64,000 nt of DNA, from the NCBI GenBank assembly GCA_023313575.1, contig JAJTTP010000001.1, positions 2,852,001 to 2,916,000 of the forward strand, read 5' to 3'. Source of the DNA: Eutypella sp. D-1. Lineage: Eukaryota > Ascomycota > Sordariomycetes > Xylariales > Diatrypaceae. Below are positions 11,823 to 21,828 of this stretch, one piece after another; the first letter of the stretch is position 1, and each line of letters begins with the position of its first letter. The notes under the pieces were generated by a model that saw only the letters and a list, made by a program, of their open reading frames with translations, did no database searches and was not told where the DNA came from. The position numbers and the translations under genes are program-made.

Positions 11823-13149
11823 ATGACCTTAAAGGAAGATGGCGGGCACGAGGGACGCCCGCCATATATCTACGTAAGTGTTGCCATTCAGACAAAAGTT
11901 TTTTTTTTCTTTTCTTTTCTTTTTTCCCTTCCATCATCTGTCCCGTCTGACCCAATCTGACCTTCTTTTGCGCGCCGCAGTCCATGATCGCCGGTGGGCT
12001 CGGAGGCACGACTGGTGACATGCTTATGCACTCACTCGACACCGTCAAGACGAGACAACAAGGCGATCCCCATCTACCACCAAAATATACTTCGCTAGGT
12101 TCTTCGTACTACACAATATGGAGGCAGGAAGGTATCCGGCGCGGACTCTACGGGGGTTGGCTTCCCGCCATGATGGGATCCTTTCCCGGCACGGTTCTTT
12201 TCTTCGGAACCTACGAATGGAGCAAGCGCCATATGTTAGACTACGGCATCCAACCGCATGTGTCGTACCTAACTGCCGGTACGTCCTAGGAGGAGGAAGA
12301 TGAAGATGAGGAGGAGGAGGATGGTCTGTGTGGTGGTTTCAACATTTGGCCCGCGACTGACGATGAGATGGTCCTTTAGGTTTTCTCGGCGATTTGGCTG
12401 CTTCTATAGTATACGTCCCCTCGGAGGTGCTTAAAACACGCCTGCAGCTGCAAGGCCGTTACAACAACCCTTTCTTCAAGTCCGGCTACAATTACCGCGG
12501 CACATTCGATGCGGCCAAGACCATTATTCGAACAGAGGGCCTGTCAGAAATGTTCTCCGGGTTCAAAGCGACATTATACCGAGACCTCCCTTTCTCGGCA
12601 TTCCAATTCATGTTCTACGAGCAATTCCAACATTGGGCGCGCCAATGGAAACAGAGCCGGGATATTGGGGTCCCGCTTGAGCTCCTCACGGGGGCTGCGG
12701 GTGGAGGTTTGGCTGGCGTCATGACTTGTCCACTCGATGTTGTTAAGACGAGGCTCCAGACGCAGATCGATTCGGTCCCGGCATTGGGCCAGACCAAGGC
12801 GCGTGCGGTGACGGATACGAAATCGCCCCTGAAGGATCCACCACAAAATCATGTGCAGTCGAAGACGTCACCGCCTAAGCAAATCAAACGGCCGATATCA
12901 ACATCATCTCCGTCCACCCACACTCCCACCCCCGGCGCCATCACCTTGGATACGGAATCAGTTACAAAGGGGCTGAGGCTAATATACAAGACGGAAGGCA
13001 TCGGCGGCTGGTTTAGGGGGGTCGGCCCACGATTCGTATGGACGAGCGTCCAGAGCGGGTGCATGTTATTCCTGTACCAGACAATTCTGCGCCGCATGCA
13101 AATCTGGTTCCCCATCCAGATGCCGGAAAACGCCTCGTTTAATGCGTAA
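11823..13149 (+). CDS. MME1: Mitochondrial carrier (SLC25), MME1/YMR166C type
   Basis: Inner-membrane six-helix carrier. The yeast homologue YMR166C/Mme1 is reported to export magnesium from mitochondria. Three exons, 11823-11873, 11981-12278 and 12380-13149, encode 372 aa. Three carrier repeats are visible. Repeat 1 has the unusual signature HSLDTVKTR, in which the canonical Pro of PxDxxK is replaced; this is shared with the yeast protein. Repeat 2 has VPSEVLKTR and repeat 3 CPLDVVKTR. Conserved stretches such as GFLGD, NNPFFKSGYNY and GVGPRFVWTSVQS match the yeast protein closely. A hydrophilic, Ser/Pro/Thr-rich insert (about residues 255-315) interrupts repeat 3. Intron 1 is strongly pyrimidine-rich. 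The first ATG after an in-frame stop was used; upstream sequence remains open, so a longer N-terminus from another exon is possible. Confidence 0.9.
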
Positions 13150-14017
13150 GGGTGAACCACCTCCTATGTATATATGTATATGGATTAAGGCGTGTATGTG
13201 TCGTCGGAACTTTGGTCATGATCATCGTATGTATAACAACAATTGGAACGCATCACGGGATGGCTGGCATTTACACGGCGTTTTATTTTTTTACTGCGGA
13301 AGATGGGGCGGCAATAGACAAAGAGATCGGGGGTTCGGGGGGAGGGTGGCCTAGATATCGTTTATAGACAAGTCCTTGCGAAGGCGAAAATCGAACACAC
13401 ACCACACTGCACAACTATTTCCAAATCCCGAATTGTGCCCCTTATATAAGTCGCAGAGCGAATCGTGGTTGATGCTCACGGGTTCATGCGCAACATACAC
13501 CGTAGACAGTAAATATGTAGTTAAGTGCATATATTCGTACGTAAATAAGTGGGCAACGCATATTTTATAGTATGCAATATGCGAGTTGATAAGATTTCAA
13601 TCAGCTGGGAAGCTGGGCAAGCAGGCCCGCAGCAGATCGCAGATAAGCTATAAAAATGCGGGTCTCGCGTTAGGCTTGCGGTCGATACCTTCCTAGAATC
13701 GAATGTTTAATGTTGGTTTAAGTTCATATGGACAGTACATTTAGGTACCTCCCTTCCCCCCCAATCGGTCATAGGAGAGGAAGTACATAGCATCTCTCTT
13801 CCTCACTCCTCCATAGGAGGTATCAAGAGTCAATTCTTCACTTTCACTTCAGCACTTAAACCACCATAAAGTTACACATTTATAAACTCCTATCTCTGAG
13901 TCGCAAATCGACTGCAGGCAGGTTCAGGATGGACTACCTACCTCCCATAGGCAGGTCGTAATATTACCTCTTTAGCGATTAGAGAAAACTGAATGGCGGC
14001 ACAGAGGAGGCACAAAT
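13150..14017. other. Intergenic between the carrier and PPR genes
   Basis: 3' flank of the carrier gene and promoter of the PPR gene. Pyrimidine-rich blocks near 13745-13810. No gene recognised. Confidence 0.6.
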
Positions 14018-17000
14018 ATGCCACCTCCACTGCCTGTCCCCTCCAAGGCTGCGATCCGCGCTCTTCGGGGTCTCGCTTTGGGCACGTCATGCGCGATCGG
14101 TGTCATTGTGGAGGACCGACGACGACGTATCAGTACACTGAAGACCGCCATTGAAAATAAGAAGAAACTGAAATCATATCGCCAATATCATGGATCCCTC
14201 GAACCTGCCAGTCTGCCCCATGATGCCGATGAAGCGGTCCTGTCAACGAACATTATCAACAACGGCGACGATGACTTTCGATTTTATCGGCGATCGATAT
14301 CTTCCTACGATCCCGAAGACTACTCACCCTTCTTCGCCTCCTCATCACCCTCTTCACAAAGTAGAGCGTTCACGAATGCCGCCCATGCCCCAGTGAAAAA
14401 CACCCAGCAGGTTCAAAATATACCATTACCAGAACTACATATTCTTCAGGACGCTCCAGAGCGGCCAAGCCAACCCCCAACACCACAAGAACCGAATTCA
14501 TATACCGATACCGGAGAATCTACGGCCTCGCGCCATACAGTCCCGGGTGTCAGACTTCCTATGCGAAACACAACTGCCTGGGGTCCGAAGCTACCCAGTC
14601 CATCCACGAACCCGCTGGCGAAACCAACCGACCCCGCCTCGTTAGCCCAAGACATCGACGGCATTCTTTCTAGCCATGATGAGGACAGGCTAAACCGTGC
14701 TCTTGCTCTATTCCTATCCAAGCCAGCCACGAATTATATGCATTACACAGCCCGTGACGCATGGTTTGCCATCTCGGTCCGGCTCTCGAAAGAATGCCAA
14801 GCCAATGGCAGATGGGAAGACTCTTACAGGATCCTCAGTCGACTGCTGGAGCTCGGGCCCGTTAATGAATCGCGGTACTACGATCACGACCCCTTTCCTA
14901 TCATCGAATCTTTCCTCCCATCAGTCGGATCGGAGATGGCATGTTCTCTTGCTGCCTTCTCAATGGCCTCCAAACTGTTCTTAGCCACCTTTATAGAGCA
15001 ACCGCATACAAATAGCTCGGAGGTTGAGCGGGTTGGAAGGCGGCTACTCCAAGAAGCTCTTTCACTGAAGCAGTTCTCTAGTGTTCATGAAATTTACAGG
15101 AGGGTATTATGCCAGATAGAGGACGAGGGCGCCATCTTTACGGGGTGGGTCATCGAGAAATTGTCAGAACACCATGACTACAAAAGCGTAGTCAAGCTCT
15201 TTCTATTGAACTTTTCCAAACTCGCTCCGGATGAAGTTCTATTCAATGAGACAGGAGATCGTGTTGTCCAGGCTGTGGAGGTCATGCAGGGGCTAAAGGC
15301 TTCCCAAGTTCTCCGTGCATTTGCTCGCATGAAGAGCGCTAACGACACTCCCTTGAAAACAGCATGGGCCATGCGGCTCCTGCAGGCCCACTGGAGTCGG
15401 CACCGAGACCTTGCGCAGTCGAGAACTCTGTTCCAAGAGCTCGGCTCCCTCGGGCTGCTCAATAAAATTTACCGGCCGCAGCGTGTCTACTCGGTAATGG
15501 TCGAGCTTGCGATACGGGCGGATGAAAATGATATAGCAGCGTCCTACTACGATGAACTGGTCCGGCTATATCCCCAGATGGCATGGGATATTCCGTTGAA
15601 AGGGTATTTCGCTTTTTCCAAGGCCAAAGCGGGCGACTGGGAGGGCGTGTACAACAGCTTCATGGAGATGCGCGGGCAGAGACACCTGCAGCAGAAGGAA
15701 TATGATGATGCTTTCGTCGTAGTTCTGAAGGTCTTTGCGGCGACCCACCCGGTCGCCGACGTCCGGGAATTTGTGGCAGCATACACCTGCGACCTCCACG
15801 TTGGCATGCACCGGTACGTAGTGACTCTCGTGGCAAACAAATATGGCGAATGCCACGATTTCCGAGGTTTCTTGGCATGGTTGCAGTACTGCAGTGACGC
15901 CGGTTTCTCCCTAGACCCGGCTTTCAGCAATGCCGTACTACATAACTGTCGAGCACGGTGGAAGTTCGATTTTGAACAGCTGAAACGTCTCGTCTCGGTT
16001 ATGCGCCAGCTCAATCCCGGAGCCACCGATGATACCACCGAAAGGATCTTAAGTCAAGCTTCGCGCGTCGGAGCTTCGAGGACCAACACGTCGGCCAAGA
16101 CGATACAAATACGCCACAGAAGTGTGGCTGTAAACAAGTTGGCATACATAGGGAGGTCGACCAACAAACATGATGTGTATGAAGCGATGAACCAGGAGAT
16201 CGGTTCCGGAAAGCACACAGCAGCAATTGCGATATACAAACGCGCAATGCGATTCGGCATGCCTTTCTGCAGCCACTGCTTTCGCCTGGCGGTGACGGCG
16301 GCCCTAGAGCATCCCGGCAATGGATATGGTCCGGCATTCCACCTGATCCAGACTGCTCATGAGCAAGGCCAGGACGTTACCTCCGCCGTATCGGCCTTCA
16401 TCAGGGTCCAGATGGACCGATTCCGAGCGGGCACTAGTGACGTTATCCAGCACATTCAGAACCTCATCAGCCGTTTCGAATCGCTGCACATCGTCATCGA
16501 CTCGGCCGTGCTCACGCACGCGGCCCTGGTCTGCATCAGGCTCGGGCAGCACGACAAGGCCATCTCGCTGTGCAAGCTCGCCATGGAACGCAGCGGCTCC
16601 GACCACCCGTGCTTTTCCCGGCAGAGCTTCCGGGTGCTGCTTATGGCGCACTCACAGCTATGCGACCCAGCCGGTCTAGAGGGGCTTCTCGCGGCCCTCC
16701 TCACCCGTGATTTCGCCTCCGAGAAAAAGACTTTGCTGGCGCTCAAGGCTGCGCTTAAGCAATCCCGCTCCTCCCACCGACACGATTCCGCTATCATCGC
16801 CGTGCAGCGTCTTCTGCGTGAGGCCATCGAGAACGTCAAGAGGCTGCGTGTCGAGAGGCTGGGGCAGGGCGTCGTGATCTCCCACGAGGCGCTACGTATA
16901 ATGAGCGACGCGGCTGCGGAATTCGAGGGCCAAAAACCCCCTGGCACTAGGAGGAAACTGGTTTCAATTCCTCCACCAAAGCCGCAAGTGCAGCAGGAAG

Positions 17001-17113
17001 GAAACGTCATCAACGGCAGTCCGGACGGCTGGTCGGCGTTCGCTGAGGCCATGGAAAACCGGCAGTCACCGCAACAAAACCAGCAGCAGGAGCAGCAAGG
17101 TTCCGGTTTTTGA
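14018..17113 (+). CDS. Pentatricopeptide-repeat protein, probably mitochondrial
   Basis: Intronless gene for a 1031-aa protein. The N-terminus is rich in Ala, Arg and Ser and lacks acidic residues for about 30 positions, as expected of a mitochondrial targeting sequence. Residues about 60-200 are low complexity. From about residue 210 the protein is a series of paired helices; the stretch at about 455-620 (with SRTLFQELGSLGLL and GDWEGVYNSFMEMRGQ) and that at about 735-800 (AIAIYKRAMRFG) resemble pentatricopeptide repeats. The C-terminus is a Gln-rich tail. Fungal PPR proteins of this size act in mitochondrial RNA stability or translation, for example on cox1 mRNA. I cannot tell which orthologue this is, so no symbol is given. 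It lies downstream of two other mitochondrial genes on the same strand but has its own 0.9-kb upstream region. Confidence 0.82.
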   Translation: MPPPLPVPSKAAIRALRGLALGTSCAIGVIVEDRRRRISTLKTAIENKKKLKSYRQYHGSLEPASLPHDADEAVLSTNIINNGDDDFRFYRRSISSYDPEDYSPFFASSSPSSQSRAFTNAAHAPVKNTQQVQNIPLPELHILQDAPERPSQPPTPQEPNSYTDTGESTASRHTVPGVRLPMRNTTAWGPKLPSPSTNPLAKPTDPASLAQDIDGILSSHDEDRLNRALALFLSKPATNYMHYTARDAWFAISVRLSKECQANGRWEDSYRILSRLLELGPVNESRYYDHDPFPIIESFLPSVGSEMACSLAAFSMASKLFLATFIEQPHTNSSEVERVGRRLLQEALSLKQFSSVHEIYRRVLCQIEDEGAIFTGWVIEKLSEHHDYKSVVKLFLLNFSKLAPDEVLFNETGDRVVQAVEVMQGLKASQVLRAFARMKSANDTPLKTAWAMRLLQAHWSRHRDLAQSRTLFQELGSLGLLNKIYRPQRVYSVMVELAIRADENDIAASYYDELVRLYPQMAWDIPLKGYFAFSKAKAGDWEGVYNSFMEMRGQRHLQQKEYDDAFVVVLKVFAATHPVADVREFVAAYTCDLHVGMHRYVVTLVANKYGECHDFRGFLAWLQYCSDAGFSLDPAFSNAVLHNCRARWKFDFEQLKRLVSVMRQLNPGATDDTTERILSQASRVGASRTNTSAKTIQIRHRSVAVNKLAYIGRSTNKHDVYEAMNQEIGSGKHTAAIAIYKRAMRFGMPFCSHCFRLAVTAALEHPGNGYGPAFHLIQTAHEQGQDVTSAVSAFIRVQMDRFRAGTSDVIQHIQNLISRFESLHIVIDSAVLTHAALVCIRLGQHDKAISLCKLAMERSGSDHPCFSRQSFRVLLMAHSQLCDPAGLEGLLAALLTRDFASEKKTLLALKAALKQSRSSHRHDSAIIAVQRLLREAIENVKRLRVERLGQGVVISHEALRIMSDAAAEFEGQKPPGTRRKLVSIPPPKPQVQQEGNVINGSPDGWSAFAEAMENRQSPQQNQQQEQQGSGF

Positions 17114-18231
17114 TTTTGGCTCCCTCCCTCACTGTTATTTACCTCGCCTCGGAGGCATAGATGAAACGGGCGGACGGATGGATTGGAAAACATGATACTC
17201 ATATCGATGTTCTGGGGCGGATATTATACCCGAGGGCGCAAAGCAAGCCCCCACCTCCTCAGGAATAAGATAGGAAGTCTCTATGGCTGACCGTGCGAGG
17301 CTACGCAACTCGCTTTTTGATATATGATGAATACAATGCATAACATCCAGACCAGTTGGTCAGACTAGCTGCCCAGAGCACGTGGACCGGTGATATTTTC
17401 GACTACGAACATGAGCTCCAGCAGGGACAGGGAGGCCTTAATGCCCCCTTCTAGGAGTACAGCTAACCATTCAGTATGGGTGGTTGGACGTGTCTTAGTA
17501 CAACCCTCAACGCAACAAACAAAGGAGACCAGTGGGTAGGACAGGCCGGTGTAGTTGGTAAAAGCCTTCTCTCGCTAAGTTACGCATACTCGATTTCGGC
17601 ACGACACCGGCTGCGCATCCTATCGAGCCAGCGCTCCAACGTATCGCCTGCTCCCGCTTGGAATTCGTGTTAATTGTTGGTTGTGTGTGTGTGCGTATAA
17701 CATGTCCGCGGTTATATGGTAGGCGGGGTCACCCATGTAGATACCGCTGTCTCCTCGTTCATTGTCTTCCAGCGGAGTAAGATAATCCTTTCACAATAAC
17801 TGCTGACTGGCCCGTCTGTACGCTGTATCGTCTGGAAGAAGGAAAAAAAAAACCCACCGGCTGCGAGGTGAAAACGACTACGCGTAACCGAGGACCTCCC
17901 TCCTGCCCTCCCCCTAAGTCGTAGCAGGCAAATCGCCAACATGTGGCTTTAATCGTTTGTTTGTCGAGGGCTTGTTTCGTAGCACACTCTTGACGATTCA
18001 CCGAGGCGCGAGAGAGCCTGGGCGGTTGTGCGCCATGTGAGATGTTTGCTTCGTCGATATAAAACTCTCTACAGTCGCCCGCAAAAGTGCGTTTTCACTT
18101 TTACACAGAAACCCATTTATTAGTCTCTACAGAGTGCTATAGATTTCTTACTATCTCGGTCATATCCCACTTCTGCTTATTTCGCTTCGAAATATGTCGA
18201 CTTATATATTCTACATCCCAGCTTCGCAACT
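17114..18231. other. Intergenic between the PPR gene and the CVNH-like gene
   Basis: 3' flank of the PPR gene, then the promoter of the small secreted protein gene with a TATA-like box at 18058-18064. Open frames in this stretch have no family resemblance. Confidence 0.6.
18058..18064 (+). promoter_or_regulatory. TATA-like box of the CVNH-like gene
   Basis: TATAAAA about 170 bp before the start codon at 18232, a similar spacing to the TATA-like box of the esterase gene. The transcription start is unknown. Confidence 0.35.
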
Positions 18232-19074
18232 ATGAAGCTGGAATCGGTTCTCGCGGTCTCTACCTTATCGTGCGCGGGGGCTGCTAAAGGCACTTCTGGC
18301 ACTTCTGGCACTTCTGGCACTTCTGGCTCGATCACAGAATGCAGTGGCTTGTCACTTGTTGATGGGTCCATACAAGCCATTTGCCCTCACACGGAAACCA
18401 AGACGAAGACGGGGAGGGATGGTCGCAAGACTACCGAGATCATCAAAACTGACAGGTGCTCCGAGATAAAGGCCACACATTGCATCAGCGTTGATTTGGA
18501 AGGAAATGTCCAGCCGGAGAAGGGGTAAGTCGGAGTGATCCATGCCATCAACACCCCCACCCAACCCCCAACCCCTTCCAATCTCATGACGGGAACGAGT
18601 CAATTCCTTTGTGTCGTGGGCATGCCAGCGGGAGACGACAGACTTACTGGTGGCCGACATCTTGTACTGTACGACGGGTGCTTAACAGCGAAGATTTAAG
18701 TCGCTGCAAAGAAGCATCTATCGTCAACGGCGACAGCGGGGGCAGTAGCGAGTTCGAGTGCATTTCCGAGGTCAACGGCGAGGATAAGCAGTCGAGCATC
18801 AGCCTGGGTACGTCGAATCCTCCCCCCCCCCCCCTTTTTCCACTTTAACATATATCGAGCAACGGCTTACCAAAATTTTCAATCACCACTCGCAGACGAT
18901 GTAGCGAGTCACGCCAACGGCAATATAGCGTGTGGCGATTACCGTGGGGTGTCCTGTGTTATTGGGCCTGTTCAAAATGCTGCCTCAAGTAGCGGGCTTG
19001 TCAATGGCATGGTGCCGGCGGCGGTGGCTGGTGGAGTAGCATTATGGAATAGGGCCAATGGGTGGTCTTCTTAA
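18232..19074 (+). CDS. Small secreted protein with cyanovirin-N-like (CVNH) pattern
   Basis: Three exons, 18232-18524, 18629-18807 and 18896-19074, encode 216 aa; all junctions keep frame with GTAAGT or GTACGT donors. The N-terminus looks like a signal peptide (about residues 1-19), followed directly by four Gly-Thr-Ser units. The remainder reads as two related halves. The first is ECSGLSLVDGSIQAIC then CISVDLEGNV; the second ends FECISEVNGEDKQSSISLDD then ANGNIACGD. This Cys-hydrophobic, AxC/FxC, SIxLDD, NGNIxCG pattern is that of the CVNH fold, a lectin-like domain found in fungi. The similarity is by eye and weak in the first half, which also has a Lys/Thr-rich insert. The C-terminus is a Gly/Ala/Val-rich stretch of unknown role. 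Alternative: an unrelated cysteine-rich secreted protein. Intron 2 contains a 13-base C run. Confidence 0.6.
18289..18324 (+). repeat. Four tandem copies of a 9-bp unit (GGCACTTCT)
   Basis: Four identical in-frame copies encode Gly-Thr-Ser four times, just after the predicted signal peptide of the CVNH-like protein. Perfect identity at third codon positions suggests recent replication-slippage expansion. Confidence 0.95.
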
Positions 19075-20262
19075 GGCAGTGCAGGTTTAAGTTCGGCATT
19101 GCAGGCAGAATGAGCCAATGTGGAAGGACGGGGATGAGGAGAGACGATGAGGAGAGAAGTTCCAGATGCGTATCAGAAGAACCTTATCTCGTAAATCTTG
19201 GAATCACACAGGCGCAAGCAGTTGACAAAATACTTATTGACAGAATTGAGCATGTGAAGGGAACCTAATGCTTGCAACAGAAGCTTTGATGTTTCTTGGG
19301 CTAACTATAAAACGTTAGCGTTGTTGGAACAGGAGAGAACGGATTATCTTGCCGCTGAGTGGCTGGAATAAGATGATGGACCTAACTAACCGGTTCCATG
19401 ACCTGGTGATATAAACGCGCTAGCTCAACCACAGCATGGTCTGTGCACTACTACTTAGGTACAATCACCTAGGCAAGGAAATAAGGAGACTTCACATGCG
19501 AAAAAAAAACAAAAAACCTCAAATGACAACAGCACATACAAATCAGGGGCGCAAATTTTAGCGTGTTAACTAGCAGACCGGTAGATCGGTGAACCACTTT
19601 GAGCAGACGATAGTGGAAGGGCCCCCCTTTACTATGCTACTATGTTACTATGGATTGACTCTTTCCAGAAGGAAATTGAGCATCGGTTTTGGACGGATTT
19701 ATCGAACCACCATGACCTGAGCCTGAGGCGACTGGATAATTCACTACAATTTCCACGACACCGCATTCCATCTGTTCGTCGGATTCCGCCTCTTAAAAAA
19801 ATAAGTGCAAGAAAGTGCACGCCGAAAAAAAAAAGGAGGCCGTTAATAACCTTTAATAACCCTGAACCTTAAAACTTCAAGTACCTATTCAATTTACCTA
19901 TTCAATTATTACCTCTTAGTAGGTTTTCCTTGAAACGTTGAAACGTTGAAACCTTTTTGTTTCTTCTTACTTTCTTCATCCCGTTTCTTCCTCACTCGCA
20001 CTCAACCTTCGCGGTCTGGTGTTGCCGAGTCTACGGCTGCAAGGTTTAATTTTAATACAAATACAGAACTCTCTAATTGTACCTATACTGGGATTCACCC
20101 GCCCTCATTCATCCATCCACCTCACCTTCCTCACCTCCCTCCTTCACCTTCATCCCCTTTACTAGGTGGTAGGTACTTAAAGACTGCTACTACCCACCGG
20201 AAACCGCCGTCCTCAACATACCTAGGTACACATTCCCACACATTAATTGGTCAATCTCCTCC
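19075..20262. other. Intergenic upstream of ERG1
   Basis: Promoter and leader of squalene epoxidase. TACCTAGGTAC palindrome at 20219-20229, about 35 bp before the ERG1 start. CT-rich block around 20095-20160. I looked for a sterol regulatory element and found none that is convincing. Confidence 0.6.
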
Positions 20263-21828
20263 ATGAGCGCAACTACAGTAACCCTCGACCCCCTCGCCGA
20301 GCGGCGGTCAAAGTACCATGAGTCCGATGTCGTAGTGGTCGGCGCCGGCGTCTTCGGTTGCGCCGTCGCCTACGCCCTTGCGAATCAGGGTCGGAGTGTT
20401 ATACTGCTGGAGAGGTGGATGAAGGAGCCAAACCGCATTGTCGGCGAGCTGATGCAACCGGGAGGCGTTGAGGCCTTGAAGAAGTTGGGACTCGGGGACA
20501 CAATTGAGGGCATTGACGCCGCGCCTTGTCACGGTTACAATGTTGTCTGGAAGGGCAAAGAATCCACGATACCATACCCCAATATCGAGCACCTCCCGAA
20601 CGGAACAACCCAGGTAGCGAAGAAGAAGAGCAAGGCACACATTACGGCGAACGGACACACCAATGGAAAGACCAATGGATCGGCGGCGCATAAGGACGAT
20701 GACGGGGCGTCCCGGCCTCTAGGCATGTCTTTCCACCACGGCCGGTTCATTATGAACCTACGGAGGGCGTGTCTGAAGCACCCGAATATCACCGTCTTCG
20801 AGACGGAAGCCATGGAGGCCATCAAGGGCGACCACAACCCGGAGGTGCTGGGCGTGGCAACGCGGACGGTCAATGCTGCGACCGGCGAGAAAGAATCCGA
20901 CTGTTTCTTTGGCCAGCTAACCATCGTGGCTGACGGGTACGCTTCGCGCTTTCGCAAGCAGTACATCGGCGTGGACCCCATCGTCAAGAGCAAGTTCTAC
21001 GCGCTCGAGCTCATTGACTGCGAGCTGCCGCAACCCGGCTACGGCCACGTCATCATCGACGGCCTGGCCCCCGTCCTGCTGTACCAGATCGGCACTCACG
21101 AGACCCGCGCCCTGATCGCTGTTCCCGAGCGCCTTCCCGAGGCCCAGCCCGCCGCCGGCGGTGTCCGCGGCTACATGACCAATCACGTGCTCCCCTCGCT
21201 ACCGCCGAGCGTACAGCCATCCTTCCGGGCGGCCCTCGAGCGCGACTCCCGCATCCCCACCAGCATGCCCAACAGCTGGCTGCCGCCGACGCGCCAAGAG
21301 CACCCGGGCCTCGTCGTCCTCGGCGACGCCATGAACATGCGGCACCCGCTAACGGGCGGCGGCATGACGGTGGCCCTTAACGACGTCGTGATCCTCTCGG
21401 ACGTGCTGTCTCCGGATAACGTGCCGGACCTGACGGACTTCGCCCGCGTACGGCGCGCCATGGGCGACTTCCACTGGCGGCGCAAGCGTCTGACGGCCAT
21501 CATCAACGTGCTCGCGCAGGCACTGTACAGCCTGTTCGCGGCTCCGGGCGAGGATACGGACCTCGGCAAGCTGCGCCGCGGGTGCTGGGAGTACTTCCAG
21601 CGGGGCCACACCGACGAGCCCGTCGCCATGATGGGTGGCCTGCTGCCCCGCCCCGCCACCCTCGCCTACCACTTCTTCACCGTTGCTTTCCTCGCCATCT
21701 GGCTCGACTGGCGCGCCACCGGCTTCTGGCCCTGGCTCTGGCCCCTCCTCCTCTGGAACGCCGTCAGCATGCTCTCCACCGCCTGCGTCGTCTTCGTGCC
21801 CTTCATGTGGACCGAGACCTTCAACTGA
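20263..21828 (+). CDS. ERG1: Squalene epoxidase (squalene monooxygenase)
   Basis: FAD-dependent monooxygenase that converts squalene to 2,3-oxidosqualene, the first oxygen-requiring step of ergosterol synthesis in the ER and the target of allylamine antifungals. Intronless, 521 aa (yeast Erg1 496). The N-terminal Rossmann FAD motif VVVGAGVFG is at residues 24-32, followed by LLER. The second FAD signature, GDAMNMRHPLTGGGMTVAL, starts at residue 354. Two hydrophobic segments near the C-terminus (about 455-515) would anchor the enzyme in the membrane. A short hydrophilic insert (about 125-150, KKKSKAHITANGH and neighbours) is not part of the core. The start is the first ATG; the following residues are unremarkable. 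It is convergent with ALG5. Confidence 0.97.
   Translation: MSATTVTLDPLAERRSKYHESDVVVVGAGVFGCAVAYALANQGRSVILLERWMKEPNRIVGELMQPGGVEALKKLGLGDTIEGIDAAPCHGYNVVWKGKESTIPYPNIEHLPNGTTQVAKKKSKAHITANGHTNGKTNGSAAHKDDDGASRPLGMSFHHGRFIMNLRRACLKHPNITVFETEAMEAIKGDHNPEVLGVATRTVNAATGEKESDCFFGQLTIVADGYASRFRKQYIGVDPIVKSKFYALELIDCELPQPGYGHVIIDGLAPVLLYQIGTHETRALIAVPERLPEAQPAAGGVRGYMTNHVLPSLPPSVQPSFRAALERDSRIPTSMPNSWLPPTRQEHPGLVVLGDAMNMRHPLTGGGMTVALNDVVILSDVLSPDNVPDLTDFARVRRAMGDFHWRRKRLTAIINVLAQALYSLFAAPGEDTDLGKLRRGCWEYFQRGHTDEPVAMMGGLLPRPATLAYHFFTVAFLAIWLDWRATGFWPWLWPLLLWNAVSMLSTACVVFVPFMWTETFN

Noticed and set aside
10448..17113. IMP2, carrier and PPR genes as a co-transcribed mitochondrial operon
   Set aside because: Gaps of 0.6-0.9 kb with separate promoter-like DNA; fungi do not normally use operons. 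Adjacency is probably coincidental.
19075..20262. Search for a sterol regulatory element upstream of ERG1
   Set aside because: Only weak partial matches (around 20090) were found, not distinguishable from chance.
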